Shown here piece by piece: positions 44,855-53,717 of a DNA stretch of 64,000 nt; the stretch's first letter is position 1, and every line of letters starts with the position of its first letter. The notes below the pieces were generated by a model. The model saw nothing but the letters and a program-made list of their open reading frames with translations, was not told the DNA's origin and ran no database searches. This DNA comes from Pseudomonas deceptionensis. GTDB taxonomy: Bacteria > Pseudomonadota > Gammaproteobacteria > Pseudomonadales > Pseudomonadaceae. Location of the stretch: contig NZ_FNUD01000002.1 in NCBI RefSeq assembly GCF_900106095.1, forward strand, positions 3,121,501-3,185,500, in the 5' to 3' direction. A program made the position numbers and the translations under genes.

Positions 44855-46222
44855 ATGTCTTCCACTGATAAAAATAACAGTGTGGATGTACAAGACTTCA
44901 TCGACAGCAGACCGGTCAGCCGCTACCAGTGGATGATTCTGGGTTTGTGTTTTTTAGTGACGGCAATTGATGGCCTGGACACTGCCGCCGTCGGGTTCAT
45001 CGCCCCCGCCTTGCGCGACGAGTGGGGTTTGACGCCTGCGCAACTCAATCCGGTGCTCGGCGCTTCACTGCTGGGTCTGATGCTCGGTGCTTTCATCGCC
45101 GGTCCGCTGGCTGACCGTTTCGGTCGCAAAACCATCTTGCTGGTTTCCGTTTTATTCTTCGGCGGTTGGAGCCTTGCTTCCTGTGCCTCACAAGATGTCT
45201 TCAGCCTGACCATCATGCGTTTCCTGACCGGACTTGGCTTGGGTGGCGCCATGCCCAATGCGATCACCCTGACGTCCGAATACTGCCCGCAACGCCGTCG
45301 CTCGTTGATGGTCACCACCATGTTTTGCGGCTTCACCCTGGGATCAGCACTCGGAGGGGTTGTCGCCGCTCAGATGGTGCCGGCGTTCGGTTGGCGCAGC
45401 GTGCTGTTTCTCGGCGGTGTATTACCCCTGTTGTGCCTTCCATTTCTCTACGTGTTTTTGCCTGAGTCGGTGCGCTTTCTGGTACAGCGCTCGGCGCCTG
45501 CTGCACGGATCAGCGCTATTTTGCAGCGACTTTCGGGGCAACCGCTGCCGAGTAATGTCAGTTTTGACATTCACGATGGCATCGGTGAATCGAGCCCGCG
45601 TCAGTCGCCTATCCGCCAGATTCTAAGTGGCAGCCATCGTGCAGGCACCCTGCTGTTGTGGAGCTCATTTTTCATGAGCCTGCTGATCATCTACATGATG
45701 ACCAGTTGGTTACCGATCCTGGTCAAGGACACAGGCCTGTCACTCAGCCAGGCGGCGCGGGTCAGCGCCATGTTTCAGGTCGGCGGGACCCTGGGGGCCA
45801 TTTTCCTGGGCGGGGCCATGGATCGCTTCAACCCATTCCGGGTATTGGTCTGCGCCTACATCGCGGGCGCTTTCTCCCTGATGCTCATCGCTCTGTTCCA
45901 TGATCAATTCACCCTGTTGGTTCTCGGGGTTTTCAGCATGGGCTTTTGCATCAGCGGCTCTCAGGTTGGGGCTAATGCGCTGGCGGCCGGCTTCTACCCG
46001 ACCGCAATGCGCGCCACCGGAGTCAGTTGGGCTCACGGTGTGGGCCGCATCGGCGCAGTGCTTGGCACCCTTGGCGGTGGCTGGATGTTAGGCATGGGCA
46101 TGGGCTTTAGCGGCGTCTTCACCCTCCTGATGGTTCCCGCTGTGCTGGCCAGCGCCGCGATTTTCCTGATGAGCCTGCGCTACAGCCGATCTCAGGCGCA
46201 GCCGTCACTCGCCGTTCATTGA
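44855..46222 (+). CDS. Aromatic acid:H+ symporter (MFS, AAHS family)
   Basis: 455 residues with 12 predicted membrane segments. AAHS features are the first segment LGLCFLVTAIDGLDTAAVGF (D in TM1 typical of the family), GPLADRFGRKTILL between TM2 and TM3, and the second-half repeat LGGAMDRFNPFRVL. It imports 3-hydroxybenzoate, gentisate or a related acid. Located between the hydrolase and isomerase genes; a GC hairpin at about 44772-44803 separates it from the gene upstream. Confidence 0.9.
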   Translation: MSSTDKNNSVDVQDFIDSRPVSRYQWMILGLCFLVTAIDGLDTAAVGFIAPALRDEWGLTPAQLNPVLGASLLGLMLGAFIAGPLADRFGRKTILLVSVLFFGGWSLASCASQDVFSLTIMRFLTGLGLGGAMPNAITLTSEYCPQRRRSLMVTTMFCGFTLGSALGGVVAAQMVPAFGWRSVLFLGGVLPLLCLPFLYVFLPESVRFLVQRSAPAARISAILQRLSGQPLPSNVSFDIHDGIGESSPRQSPIRQILSGSHRAGTLLLWSSFFMSLLIIYMMTSWLPILVKDTGLSLSQAARVSAMFQVGGTLGAIFLGGAMDRFNPFRVLVCAYIAGAFSLMLIALFHDQFTLLVLGVFSMGFCISGSQVGANALAAGFYPTAMRATGVSWAHGVGRIGAVLGTLGGGWMLGMGMGFSGVFTLLMVPAVLASAAIFLMSLRYSRSQAQPSLAVH

Positions 46223-46237
46223 TACACCACAGGAAAC

Positions 46238-46882
46238 ATGACCATGAAGCTCTACAGTTTCTTCAATAGCTCCACCTCCTACCGGGTGCGCATCGCGCTC
46301 GCACTGAAGGGGCTACCTTACGACTACCAAGGCATCAACCTGCGTGAGGGCCAGCAGTGCAGTCCTGCTCATCGCGAGCTGAGCCCGATTGGCGGGGTAC
46401 CGGTGCTTGAAACTGACGGTGCCGTGTTGACTCAATCTCTGGCCATCATCGACTACCTCGAGACTCTGCACCCCGAGCCGCGTCTGATCCCGATTGATGC
46501 CCTGCATCGTGCCCGTGTGCTGGAAATCGCCAACCTGATTGGCTGCGATATCCATCCGCTGAACAACGTACGAGTGCTCAATTACCTGCAGAAGGTTTTG
46601 GCGATCACTGCCGAGCAAAAGTCAGCCTGGTACAAGCACTGGATCGCCGAAGGCCTGAGTGCTGTTGAAGCGTTACTGCAACGTAATGACAGCGGTAACT
46701 ACTGCGTGGGTGACAAACCAGGTCTGGCTGAGTGCTGCCTGGTGCCTCAGGTGGCAAATGCCGAGCGTATGGGCTGCGACTTGTCCGGTTACCCGCGGAT
46801 CATGGCCGTCTATCGCCATTGCCTGGAACTGCCAGCCTTCGAGGCCGCAGCACCTGCACGTCAACCTGATTTCATTTTATGA
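46238..46882 (+). CDS. Maleylpyruvate isomerase (GST zeta family)
   Basis: 214 residues. MKLYSFFNSSTSYRVRIALA contains the zeta-class SSTSYRVR glutathione site; YQGINLREGQQCSPAHRELS and VPVLETDGAVLTQSLAIIDY follow, and the C-terminal domain carries GLAECCLVPQVANAERMGCD. It isomerises maleylpyruvate to fumarylpyruvate with glutathione. It could also act on maleylacetoacetate, but the operon with gentisate dioxygenase favours the gentisate role. Confidence 0.9.
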   Translation: MTMKLYSFFNSSTSYRVRIALALKGLPYDYQGINLREGQQCSPAHRELSPIGGVPVLETDGAVLTQSLAIIDYLETLHPEPRLIPIDALHRARVLEIANLIGCDIHPLNNVRVLNYLQKVLAITAEQKSAWYKHWIAEGLSAVEALLQRNDSGNYCVGDKPGLAECCLVPQVANAERMGCDLSGYPRIMAVYRHCLELPAFEAAAPARQPDFIL

Positions 46883-46946
46883 CTGATCCGCAGGCTTCGC
46901 TGTCCATGTTTGAAGCCTGCGCTGCAACATACTGGAGACTCGAATA

Positions 46947-48146
46947 ATGACTGCACAAAACCAAGAACAGTCGATTATTGTCGTTGGCGGGGGCATTGGC
47001 GGCCTCGCTGCTGCACAGGCGTTGACTCAGCAAGGTATCGCTGTATTGCTGCTGGAACAGGCTGATCATATTGGCGAGATCGGCGCAGGCATCCAGCTGG
47101 GACCGAATGCTTATGCAGCGCTAGACGCGCTGGGCGCGGGGCCTGCGGCCCGCAGTCGCTCGGTGTTCACCGATCATCTGATCATGATGGATGCAGTCGA
47201 TGCCCACGAAGTCGCTCGCATCGAGGTCGGCCAAGCGTTTCGCGAGCGCTTCGGCAACCCCTATGGTGTGATCCACCGTGCAGACATTCACCTGTCGATC
47301 CTGGAGGCAGTACAAAACAATCCGCTGATCCAGTTCAAGACTTCGGTCTGCATTAAAAGCCTTGAGCAGGACGCCGATGGCGTAACCCTGGTCGACCAAA
47401 ATGGCAACGTCTACCACGCCGATGCGGTGATCGGCTGCGACGGCGTTCGCTCCGTGGTGCGCGATGCCTTGCATGGCGAGTTGCCGCGCGTGACCGGGCA
47501 TGTGGTGTATCGCGCAGTCGTGGATGAAAAAGACATGCCAGAGGACTTGCGCGTCAACGCCCCAATGCTCTGGGCAGGCCCGCGTTGTCACTTGGTGCAT
47601 TACCCGTTGCGCGGTGGCAAGCAATACAACCTGGTGGTTACTTTCCATAGCAATCAACAGGAAGAGTGGGGTGTTACCGAGGGCAGCAAGGAAGAAGTAC
47701 TTAGCTACTTCGAGGGTATTCATCCGCGCCCACGCCAGATGCTTGATCGGCCGACTTCATGGCGCCGCTGGGCCACGGCAGATCGCGAACCCGTGGACAA
47801 ATGGAGCGAAGGCCGAGTCACAATTCTTGGCGACGCGGCTCACCCGATGACTCAATATCTGGCTCAGGGGGCGTGCAGTGCACTGGAGGACGCCGTAGTA
47901 CTGGGGCAGGCGATCAAACACTGCAATTTTGACTTGGCGCAAGCCTTCCACTTGTATGAAACCATCCGCATTCCGCGCACGGCCCGAATCCTCTGGTCGG
48001 CCCGCGAGATGGGGCGCCTTTACCACGCCAAAGGTGTCGAGCGTCAAGTGCGCAATCAACTGTGGGACGGTCGTACGCAAGAGCAGTTTTACGATTCGCT
48101 CCAGTGGTTGTATGGCTGGAGTTTGAACAACTGCATGAAGCACTGA
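46947..48146 (+). CDS. 3-Hydroxybenzoate 6-monooxygenase (FAD-dependent)
   Basis: 399 residues. FAD-binding GGGIGG (14-19), the DG motif CDGVRSVVRDALHG (D in residues about 158-160) and GDAAHPMTQYLAQGACSALE (295-314) mark the group A flavoprotein hydroxylases. The sequence fits the 3HB6H/NagX type that para-hydroxylates 3-hydroxybenzoate to gentisate with NADH and O2. It lies directly before gentisate dioxygenase. The C-terminal LQWLYGWSLNNCM is a family trait. Salicylate 5-hydroxylation would need a different enzyme type. Confidence 0.9.
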   Translation: MTAQNQEQSIIVVGGGIGGLAAAQALTQQGIAVLLLEQADHIGEIGAGIQLGPNAYAALDALGAGPAARSRSVFTDHLIMMDAVDAHEVARIEVGQAFRERFGNPYGVIHRADIHLSILEAVQNNPLIQFKTSVCIKSLEQDADGVTLVDQNGNVYHADAVIGCDGVRSVVRDALHGELPRVTGHVVYRAVVDEKDMPEDLRVNAPMLWAGPRCHLVHYPLRGGKQYNLVVTFHSNQQEEWGVTEGSKEEVLSYFEGIHPRPRQMLDRPTSWRRWATADREPVDKWSEGRVTILGDAAHPMTQYLAQGACSALEDAVVLGQAIKHCNFDLAQAFHLYETIRIPRTARILWSAREMGRLYHAKGVERQVRNQLWDGRTQEQFYDSLQWLYGWSLNNCMKH

Positions 48147-48237
48147 TCCGGTCATTGCTTCGCTTGCCATCCGCGTGGACTTTTGGCCTTGAACCGGGTC
48201 CCCGCATCGCCACCTAATTGAATGAGAATTCGCAGTC

Positions 48238-49350
48238 ATGTCCAAACCTGACGCAGTTGAGCCGGCCACCGTTCACAACGCCATGAACCCAGATGAGACC
48301 CCGGAGTTGCGCCAACTCTATGCCGATTTCGAAGCGGGACACATGATGCCGTTGTGGACGCAGATCGGTAACCTGATGCCCAAACATCCCATGCCGCGCG
48401 CCGTACCACATATCTGGAAATGGTCCGATCTGTATCCCTTGGCCAAGCGCTCCGGTGATCTGGTGCCGGTCGGTCGTGGCGGTGAGCGCCGGGCCATTGG
48501 CCTTGGCAATCCGGGTCTCGAGGGTCGCCCCTACATCAGCCCGACCTTGTGGTGTGCCATCCAGTACTTGGGCCCGCGGGAAACAGCCCCCGAACATCGC
48601 CACGCGCAGAATGCATTCCGCTTCGTGATCGAAGGTGAGGGTGTCTGGACCGTGGTCAATGGCGACCCGGTACGCATGAGCCGTGGCGACTTGTTGTTGA
48701 CGCCGGGCTGGAACTTTCACGGCCATCAGAATGTGACCGACAAACCCATGGCCTGGATAGACGGCTTGGACATCCCGTTCTCTTACCAGAACGATGTCGG
48801 TTTCTTTGAATTTGGCTCGGAAAAGCTTACCGATATCACCACGCCGCAATACTCGCGAGGCGAACGCCTGTGGTGTCATCCGGGCCTGCGACCGTTGTCC
48901 GGCCTTGCGAACACCGTCAGCTCGCCCATTGGAGCCTATCGTTGGGAGCACACTGATCGCGCCCTCGCTGAGCAATTGAAACTTGAAGAGGAGGGCTATC
49001 CCGGTGTCCTGGAAAAAGGTCATGCGGCAGTGCGCTTCGTCAACCCGACCACCGGGGGCGACATCATGTCCACCCTACGCGCCGAGTTTCATCGTCTGCG
49101 CGCTGGCGCGGTGTCAGCAGAGCGTCGAGAAGTGGGCTCGCGGGTCTTTCAGGTTTTCGAGGGCAAGGGGTGTGTCGTACTGGATGGTGTAAGCCGCATC
49201 CTGGAAAAAGGTGACCTGTTCGTCATTCCATCCTGGATCAGTTGGTCGCTGCAGGCTGAAAGCCAATTCGACCTGTTCAGCTTTTCGGACGCACCAATCA
49301 TGGAGCGACTGAATTTTGACCGCACGATGATCAACGGCCAATTGAGCTGA
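48238..49350 (+). CDS. Gentisate 1,2-dioxygenase
   Basis: 370 residues, bicupin. The Fe(II) ligands H120 and H122 (APEHRHAQNAFRF) and the HGH near 161-163 (LTPGWNFHGHQN) are present, with VIEGEGVWTVVNGDPVRM between them. The second cupin (VFEGKGCVVLDGVSRILEKG, DLFVIPSWISW) is the degenerate copy usual for the family. It opens the gentisate ring to maleylpyruvate. It ends the operon; a GC-rich hairpin lies near 49397. Confidence 0.93.
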   Translation: MSKPDAVEPATVHNAMNPDETPELRQLYADFEAGHMMPLWTQIGNLMPKHPMPRAVPHIWKWSDLYPLAKRSGDLVPVGRGGERRAIGLGNPGLEGRPYISPTLWCAIQYLGPRETAPEHRHAQNAFRFVIEGEGVWTVVNGDPVRMSRGDLLLTPGWNFHGHQNVTDKPMAWIDGLDIPFSYQNDVGFFEFGSEKLTDITTPQYSRGERLWCHPGLRPLSGLANTVSSPIGAYRWEHTDRALAEQLKLEEEGYPGVLEKGHAAVRFVNPTTGGDIMSTLRAEFHRLRAGAVSAERREVGSRVFQVFEGKGCVVLDGVSRILEKGDLFVIPSWISWSLQAESQFDLFSFSDAPIMERLNFDRTMINGQLS

Positions 49351-49617
49351 TGGATCTACCCGGATCGGTTCGCTGCTGAAGAGCACTCCTGCACTGAGGC
49401 CCGCGGGGCCTTACAGGCGAGGGCAGCCTTCAGCAGCTGTTACATATCCATGGCCGCTTTGGATTTTGTGACCGGTTGAATCCACAGTCAGAAGTGCCCA
49501 CCCAACATCCAATGTCTGCCCTGAATCGCCCCGGGTTTCGCAGATACCTCTTTGCCTTGAACTGAGGCCACTCAGGAGGTGCCATGAGCAACCCGTGCTA
49601 CCCCTGAAAATTCAGAA

Positions 49618-50154
49618 TCACGAGCTGGCCTGAAGGCCAGTTTCAGGCCGTACAGCCAAACTTTCGACAAATGCAGCAACCTGCCGGGTGCGCCGCAGGT
49701 GCACTGTCGGTACCTGCGGGCCTATGGCCAGGCGTGCTGCTTCGATGCCGGGGCGATAGCCGCGGTCGAAGTTCCACACGAAGCTCAGGAACTCCCGGTC
49801 GAGCTTGTTTGCACAGCCCGCCGCCATATCCGGGCGAGTGCGGTTCATTACGTGGCGCTTGAGCACCCGGGTGAAGCAGGTGAGCCGGGGCGTATCGAGC
49901 CAGATAACCAGGTCGGCACGTGGCAGGCGAAGGTCGAAGGTGCGGCGGGCATAGTTGCCTTCACACACCCAGGCATCCGCCGTGATTGCTTCGCTGACCC
50001 TCGAGCGAAATTGCTCCGCCTCGGGCTCGACCCAGCCGGGCTCCCAGAATAGGGTGTCCAGGTGCACCACGGGCAGGTTCAGGCGTTTGCCGATGGCCCG
50101 GGCGAGGGTGGATTTGCCGCTACCGGCATTGCCCAGAATTACAATCCGTTGCAT
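49618..50154 (-). CDS. Small P-loop kinase-like ATPase (adenylate kinase/topology-modulation type)
   Basis: 178 residues from ATG 50154, chosen because the frame upstream (to 50238) lacks a ribosome binding site. MQRIVILGNAGSGKSTLARA has Walker A; VVHLDTLFWEPGWVEPEAEQ and WVCEGNYARRTFDLRLPRAD, VIWLDTPRLTCFTRVL carry the family pattern of FlaR-like/topology modulation proteins. Substrate unknown; these are small nucleotide-binding kinases. Faces the acetyltransferase gene divergently. Confidence 0.85.
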   Translation of the reverse strand: MQRIVILGNAGSGKSTLARAIGKRLNLPVVHLDTLFWEPGWVEPEAEQFRSRVSEAITADAWVCEGNYARRTFDLRLPRADLVIWLDTPRLTCFTRVLKRHVMNRTRPDMAAGCANKLDREFLSFVWNFDRGYRPGIEAARLAIGPQVPTVHLRRTRQVAAFVESLAVRPETGLQASS

Positions 50155-50255
50155 GTAGACTTTCCAGTCGAGAAAAAAGCCGGCAATTGTGCCGGTTTTG
50201 CAGGGCCAGTTATAGGGGCCAGGCGTGCTCGTGTTCACTATTAATCAGGACGCAT

Positions 50256-50741
50256 ATGGATATCAGACTCGCTCAAGAACAGGACTGGATGCTGTTGAAG
50301 CAGGTCCGCCTGGCTGCGCTGCTGGACGCGCCGACAGCGTTTGGTGTCAGTTACCAAGCGGCCGCTGACTACACGGACGCGCAATGGATGCAGCGCGCTG
50401 CGTCAGAGACAGGGACCCGGTTCTGGCTGGCCATCAAGGACGGTCTGCCGCTGGGCATGATCGGTGCCGGGGTGAGCGGGGCTAATCGATTCAACTTGAT
50501 CGGCATGTGGGTTGCCCCGGCCTTGCGAGGCTCTGGCGTGGCCAGCCGACTGGTGGGCGCGGTGAAGTCCTGTGCGTTGGAGCAAGGCTACGAGCAGGTA
50601 TATCTGGACGTAGCCCCGGACAACGCGCGGGCCGCCAGCTTCTATCTGAAGCAGGGCTTCAACTTCGTGGATGAGTGGGAACCTTTGCAAAGCCATCCCC
50701 ACATCATGGTCCAGACAATGCTCTGGGCTGCACGCCGTTAA
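50256..50741 (+). CDS. GNAT-family N-acetyltransferase
   Basis: 161 residues from ATG 50256 with AGGA five bases upstream. GNAT features are FNLIGMWVAPALRGSGVASR (acetyl-CoA loop R/Q-x-x-G-x-G/A), LVGAVKSCALEQGYEQVYLD and NARAASFYLKQGFNFVDEW. Transfers an acetyl group to an unknown small-molecule or protein amine. Divergent from the kinase-like gene. Confidence 0.88.
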   Translation: MDIRLAQEQDWMLLKQVRLAALLDAPTAFGVSYQAAADYTDAQWMQRAASETGTRFWLAIKDGLPLGMIGAGVSGANRFNLIGMWVAPALRGSGVASRLVGAVKSCALEQGYEQVYLDVAPDNARAASFYLKQGFNFVDEWEPLQSHPHIMVQTMLWAARR

Positions 50742-50841
50742 ACGGCTGGCGGAGTCATCCGTCGCTACTGGAACACCGGGGTGTTGATGGGCGGGGAATG
50801 AAAATTAACCTTGCGGCCGTGAAATTTAAGATGTAGTTTTT

Positions 50842-50869
50842 CATGAAATTATAAATTAATAATTTCATG
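50842..50869. promoter_or_regulatory. Inverted repeat upstream of the polyamine-type regulator
   Basis: CATGAAATTAT-aaatta-ATAATTTCATG, 11-base arms with a six-base spacer in an AT-rich stretch. It lies about 140 bases before the XRE-cupin regulator gene at 51009 and may be its autoregulatory site. Confidence 0.5.
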
Positions 50870-51008
50870 GCGCCCCGGATGTTCACGCAGTTCACAACCG
50901 ATACCCCCCGTGTGCCGGTATACCTTCGCCGCTCTCCGACGCTGGCAGTCAGGGAAGACCAGGGGCTGCGTGTCAGCATTTGAACAGTCATTTTTCGGAT
51001 TTCGCGCC

Positions 51009-51566
51009 ATGAACAAGCAAGAAGAAATCGCCGCCCTGGCGATCCTTATTCACGACCTGCGCAAGCACAAGAAATACACCTTGAAAGAGCTGGCCGACAA
51101 AATCGGCCGCTCGGTGGGGTTTCTGTCCCAGGTTGAGCGTGGCCTGTCACAGCCTACCGTGGCTGATTTGACGGCCATCAGCGAAACCCTGGATGTGCCG
51201 ACCACCTACTTCTACAACCTGCCCAAACCCAAACAGTTGCCCTGGGTGACGCGCCCGGACGAGCGCCGCACGTTGTACTTCGCCAACGGGATTACCGACA
51301 TTCTGGTATCGCCGAAAATCCGGGCTTCGTTCTCCATGCTCGAAAGCCTGCTGGAGGCGGGTGCCAGCAGTGGCGACCGGCACATGACCGATAGCTCGGA
51401 GCAGGGCGGGTATGTGCTCGAAGGCCAATTGACGCTGTGGCTGGGTGACGACGATGAGCCGGTCACTTTGAGCGCCGGGGACAGTTTCCAGTTTGACAGC
51501 CACACCCGCTGCCGTTACGCCAACCAGACAGAGCAGCTCACGCGAGTGCTCTGGGTCTACACCTGA
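51009..51566 (+). CDS. XRE-cupin transcriptional regulator (PuuR-like)
   Basis: 185 residues from ATG 51009. N-terminal helix-turn-helix (LRKHKKYTLKELADKIGRSV, GFLSQVERGLSQPTVADL) and a C-terminal cupin (GGYVLEGQLTLWLGDDDEPV, LSAGDSFQFDSHTRCRYANQ). This is the architecture of PuuR-type repressors of polyamine use. It sits 19 bases before a glutamine-synthetase-like gamma-glutamylpolyamine synthetase, so it probably controls that gene. An inverted repeat is upstream. Confidence 0.87.
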   Translation: MNKQEEIAALAILIHDLRKHKKYTLKELADKIGRSVGFLSQVERGLSQPTVADLTAISETLDVPTTYFYNLPKPKQLPWVTRPDERRTLYFANGITDILVSPKIRASFSMLESLLEAGASSGDRHMTDSSEQGGYVLEGQLTLWLGDDDEPVTLSAGDSFQFDSHTRCRYANQTEQLTRVLWVYT

Positions 51567-51585
51567 ATAACAAAAAAGGAATCAC

Positions 51586-52935
51586 ATGATGGATGCCGTC
51601 TGCTCTGATTTGCTGGCCGAAGTGCGTGCCTTTCGCCAACGCAACCCCGAGGTGCGTTATGTCGACCTGATATCCTTGGACATCCCCGGGCATTTTTATG
51701 GCAAGCGCTACCCCATCGACATGCTGGAAAAAGTGGCGGCGGGCAGCGTGCTCAAGTTGCCGCAAAACTGTGTGCTGCTGGGTGTGCAGGGCGGGCTGTT
51801 CAAGATTGGCGATTATTGCTTCAACGACGGCGACCCCGATGCCGTAAGGCGTCTGGTGGCGGGTACGCTCAAGCCGGTGACCTGGGAAGACAAGCCGCTG
51901 GGCCAAATGCTGATTACGTCGGACGGCACCGAACAGCCGATTGTGTTTGAGCCCCGTGAAGTCCTGGCCCAGGTGCTGGCCCGCCTGGCGCGCAAAGGCA
52001 TTCACCCGGTGGTGGCGTTCGAGCTGGAGTTCTATCTGTTTGATAAACAGTTGCGTGAGGGTTTGCCGCAGTTCCCCCGTGACCCGCTGAGCGACGATGC
52101 TGACGACCAGCCCAATATGCATATCGAGCGTTTGTCACGATTCTCACCGGTGCTCGATGACATGGTCGACGCGGCTCAAACCCAGGGGATCGACGCCACG
52201 GTAATCACCGCGGAGCTCGGCCCCGGTCAGTTTGAAATCAATTTTGGTCATCTCGACGACGGTTTGCGTGCCGCTGACTGGGCGGCCCTGTTCTGCCGCA
52301 GCACCCGCGGGGTTGCCCTCAAGCATGGTTATCGCGCCAGCTTTATGGCCAAGCCTTACCTGCAGCACCCGGGCAGCGGCATGCATGTGCATGTCAGCCT
52401 GTACGACGGGGCTGGCAACAATCTGTTGGCGGCGCAACAGCAACAACCGCTGCGACACGCCATTGCGGGTTGCCTGGAGTTGCTGCCGGCGTGCATGCCG
52501 ATTTTTGCCCCTAACCACAATTCGTTTCGCCGATTGGGGGGCACGACCAATATCGCCACCCAGGCGAGCTGGGGTTATGAGGATCGGGATGCCTGTCTGC
52601 GCATTCCTGATTCGGACGCAAAAAACCTGCGCATCGAATATCGCCTGGCGGGCGCCGATGCCAACCCTTATCTGGTGCTGGCGGCGATTCTGGTGGGGCT
52701 GGAGCACGGGCTTGAGGCGGGCAAGGAGCCGATCCTGCCACTGAACGAAGACCGCAACAGTGGCATCGGCTTCCCGCTGGACATGCTGCAGGCGGTTCTG
52801 GCAATGCAGCATCAGCCAGAACTGCGCGAAGGCCTGGGTGCCGAGTTTGTCGACGTGTACTGCGAGAACAAGCGTCAGGACCATCTGGCATTTATGCAAG
52901 AGATCAGCGCCCGCGAGTACCGCTGGTTTATTTGA
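51586..52935 (+). CDS. Gamma-glutamylpolyamine synthetase (glutamine synthetase family, PuuA-like)
   Basis: 449 residues, the usual PuuA length. GS catalytic domain: VVAFELEFYLFD (metal E), ELGPGQFEINFGH, HPGSGMHVHVSLYDGAGNN, PNHNSFRR and RIEYRLAGADANPYLVLAAI. PuuA-type enzymes join glutamate to putrescine or other polyamines for catabolism; they lack the adenylylation loop of GlnA. Partner genes of the pathway (oxidase, dehydrogenase, amidase) are not adjacent. Confidence 0.85.
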   Translation: MMDAVCSDLLAEVRAFRQRNPEVRYVDLISLDIPGHFYGKRYPIDMLEKVAAGSVLKLPQNCVLLGVQGGLFKIGDYCFNDGDPDAVRRLVAGTLKPVTWEDKPLGQMLITSDGTEQPIVFEPREVLAQVLARLARKGIHPVVAFELEFYLFDKQLREGLPQFPRDPLSDDADDQPNMHIERLSRFSPVLDDMVDAAQTQGIDATVITAELGPGQFEINFGHLDDGLRAADWAALFCRSTRGVALKHGYRASFMAKPYLQHPGSGMHVHVSLYDGAGNNLLAAQQQQPLRHAIAGCLELLPACMPIFAPNHNSFRRLGGTTNIATQASWGYEDRDACLRIPDSDAKNLRIEYRLAGADANPYLVLAAILVGLEHGLEAGKEPILPLNEDRNSGIGFPLDMLQAVLAMQHQPELREGLGAEFVDVYCENKRQDHLAFMQEISAREYRWFI

Positions 52936-53179
52936 GCACCGTGTTACTGAAGGCCAGCATCAGGTCCTCGGCGAGGGCCTGATGGGCGCAAATACTTATG
53001 ATCAGCACTAAGTAGCTGTTTTTGAATAAATTTATTTAAAAAGTGCTTCCCCAATCCAAAGAGTGTTGGTATATTTGCGCCCGTTCTTGCAGCGAACCCT
53101 AACCGGCTCGCAGCGAATGGCAACATTCGCAGGCTGCAAGCAGCAGTACAGAGTGCCAGGCACTCATCGCAACAGATAC

Positions 53180-53254
53180 AGGGGCGTCGCCAAGCGGTAA
53201 GGCAGCAGGTTTTGATCCTGCCATGCGTTGGTTCGAATCCAGCCGCCCCTGCCA
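53180..53254 (+). tRNA. tRNA-Gln (UUG)
   Basis: Full cloverleaf: acceptor AGGGGCG pairing with CGCCCCT, D-loop CGCCAAGCGGTAAGGC, anticodon arm GCAGG-TTTTGAT-CCTGC with anticodon TTG, T-arm with GGTTCGAATCC and an encoded CCA end at 53252-53254. About 75 bases with CCA. No integrase adjoins it. Confidence 0.93.
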
Positions 53255-53374
53255 TTTTCCAGTTTCAACTCGCTTCACCAGGCATGACGCCATCTGCGTC
53301 ACTCGCCCATCCCACCGATGACATCCCTGACTGCTTTCTATCGACAGATTGAGCGATCACGCCTGCCCGTACTT

Positions 53375-53626
53375 CTAGCCGGTTGTGCTCAGATGAGCGT
53401 CCTTTGCAAACTCAATGGCCGTGTTAATCGCAGCCCTGGCCTGAGGGCTGTTCTTCCAGCACGTCGATCCCGTTGCTGCCGATGCCTGAGCCAGGATGTC
53501 GCTTGTACTCGCCTGGCTGAGCACGGCCAGCGAGTCAATGCCCATCTGCTCAAGACGGGCGATCACGGTCGGGCCTACGCCCTTGAGGGCCAGCAAGGCA
53601 TTGTGTTCTGTCTGTGAAAACGGCAT
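53375..53626 (-). CDS. Helix-hairpin-helix protein
   Basis: 83 residues from ATG 53626 (AGGAG seven bases upstream); the longer frame starts at 53650. SQTEHNALLALKGVGPTVIA, RLEQMGIDSLAVLSQ contains the GVGP helix-hairpin-helix motif for nonspecific DNA contact, followed by ARAAINTAIEFAKDA. Small proteins of this kind (pathogenicity-locus/DUF4332-like) are common in Pseudomonas. Function unknown. Confidence 0.78.
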   Translation of the reverse strand: MPFSQTEHNALLALKGVGPTVIARLEQMGIDSLAVLSQASTSDILAQASAATGSTCWKNSPQARAAINTAIEFAKDAHLSTTG

Positions 53627-53717
53627 CCCTGAACTCCTGTTATCGGTCAATGCAACAGCGGAGTTTGCCCGAGCGGAGAGGGCTCCTCAACAGGAGCCTG
53701 AACATCCCTTTACACGG

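Noticed and set aside
53180..53254. tRNA-Gln as the attachment site of the prophage
   Set aside because: It is 20 kb from the integrase remnant, with ordinary chromosomal genes between, and no repeat of its 3' end was seen near the phage genes.
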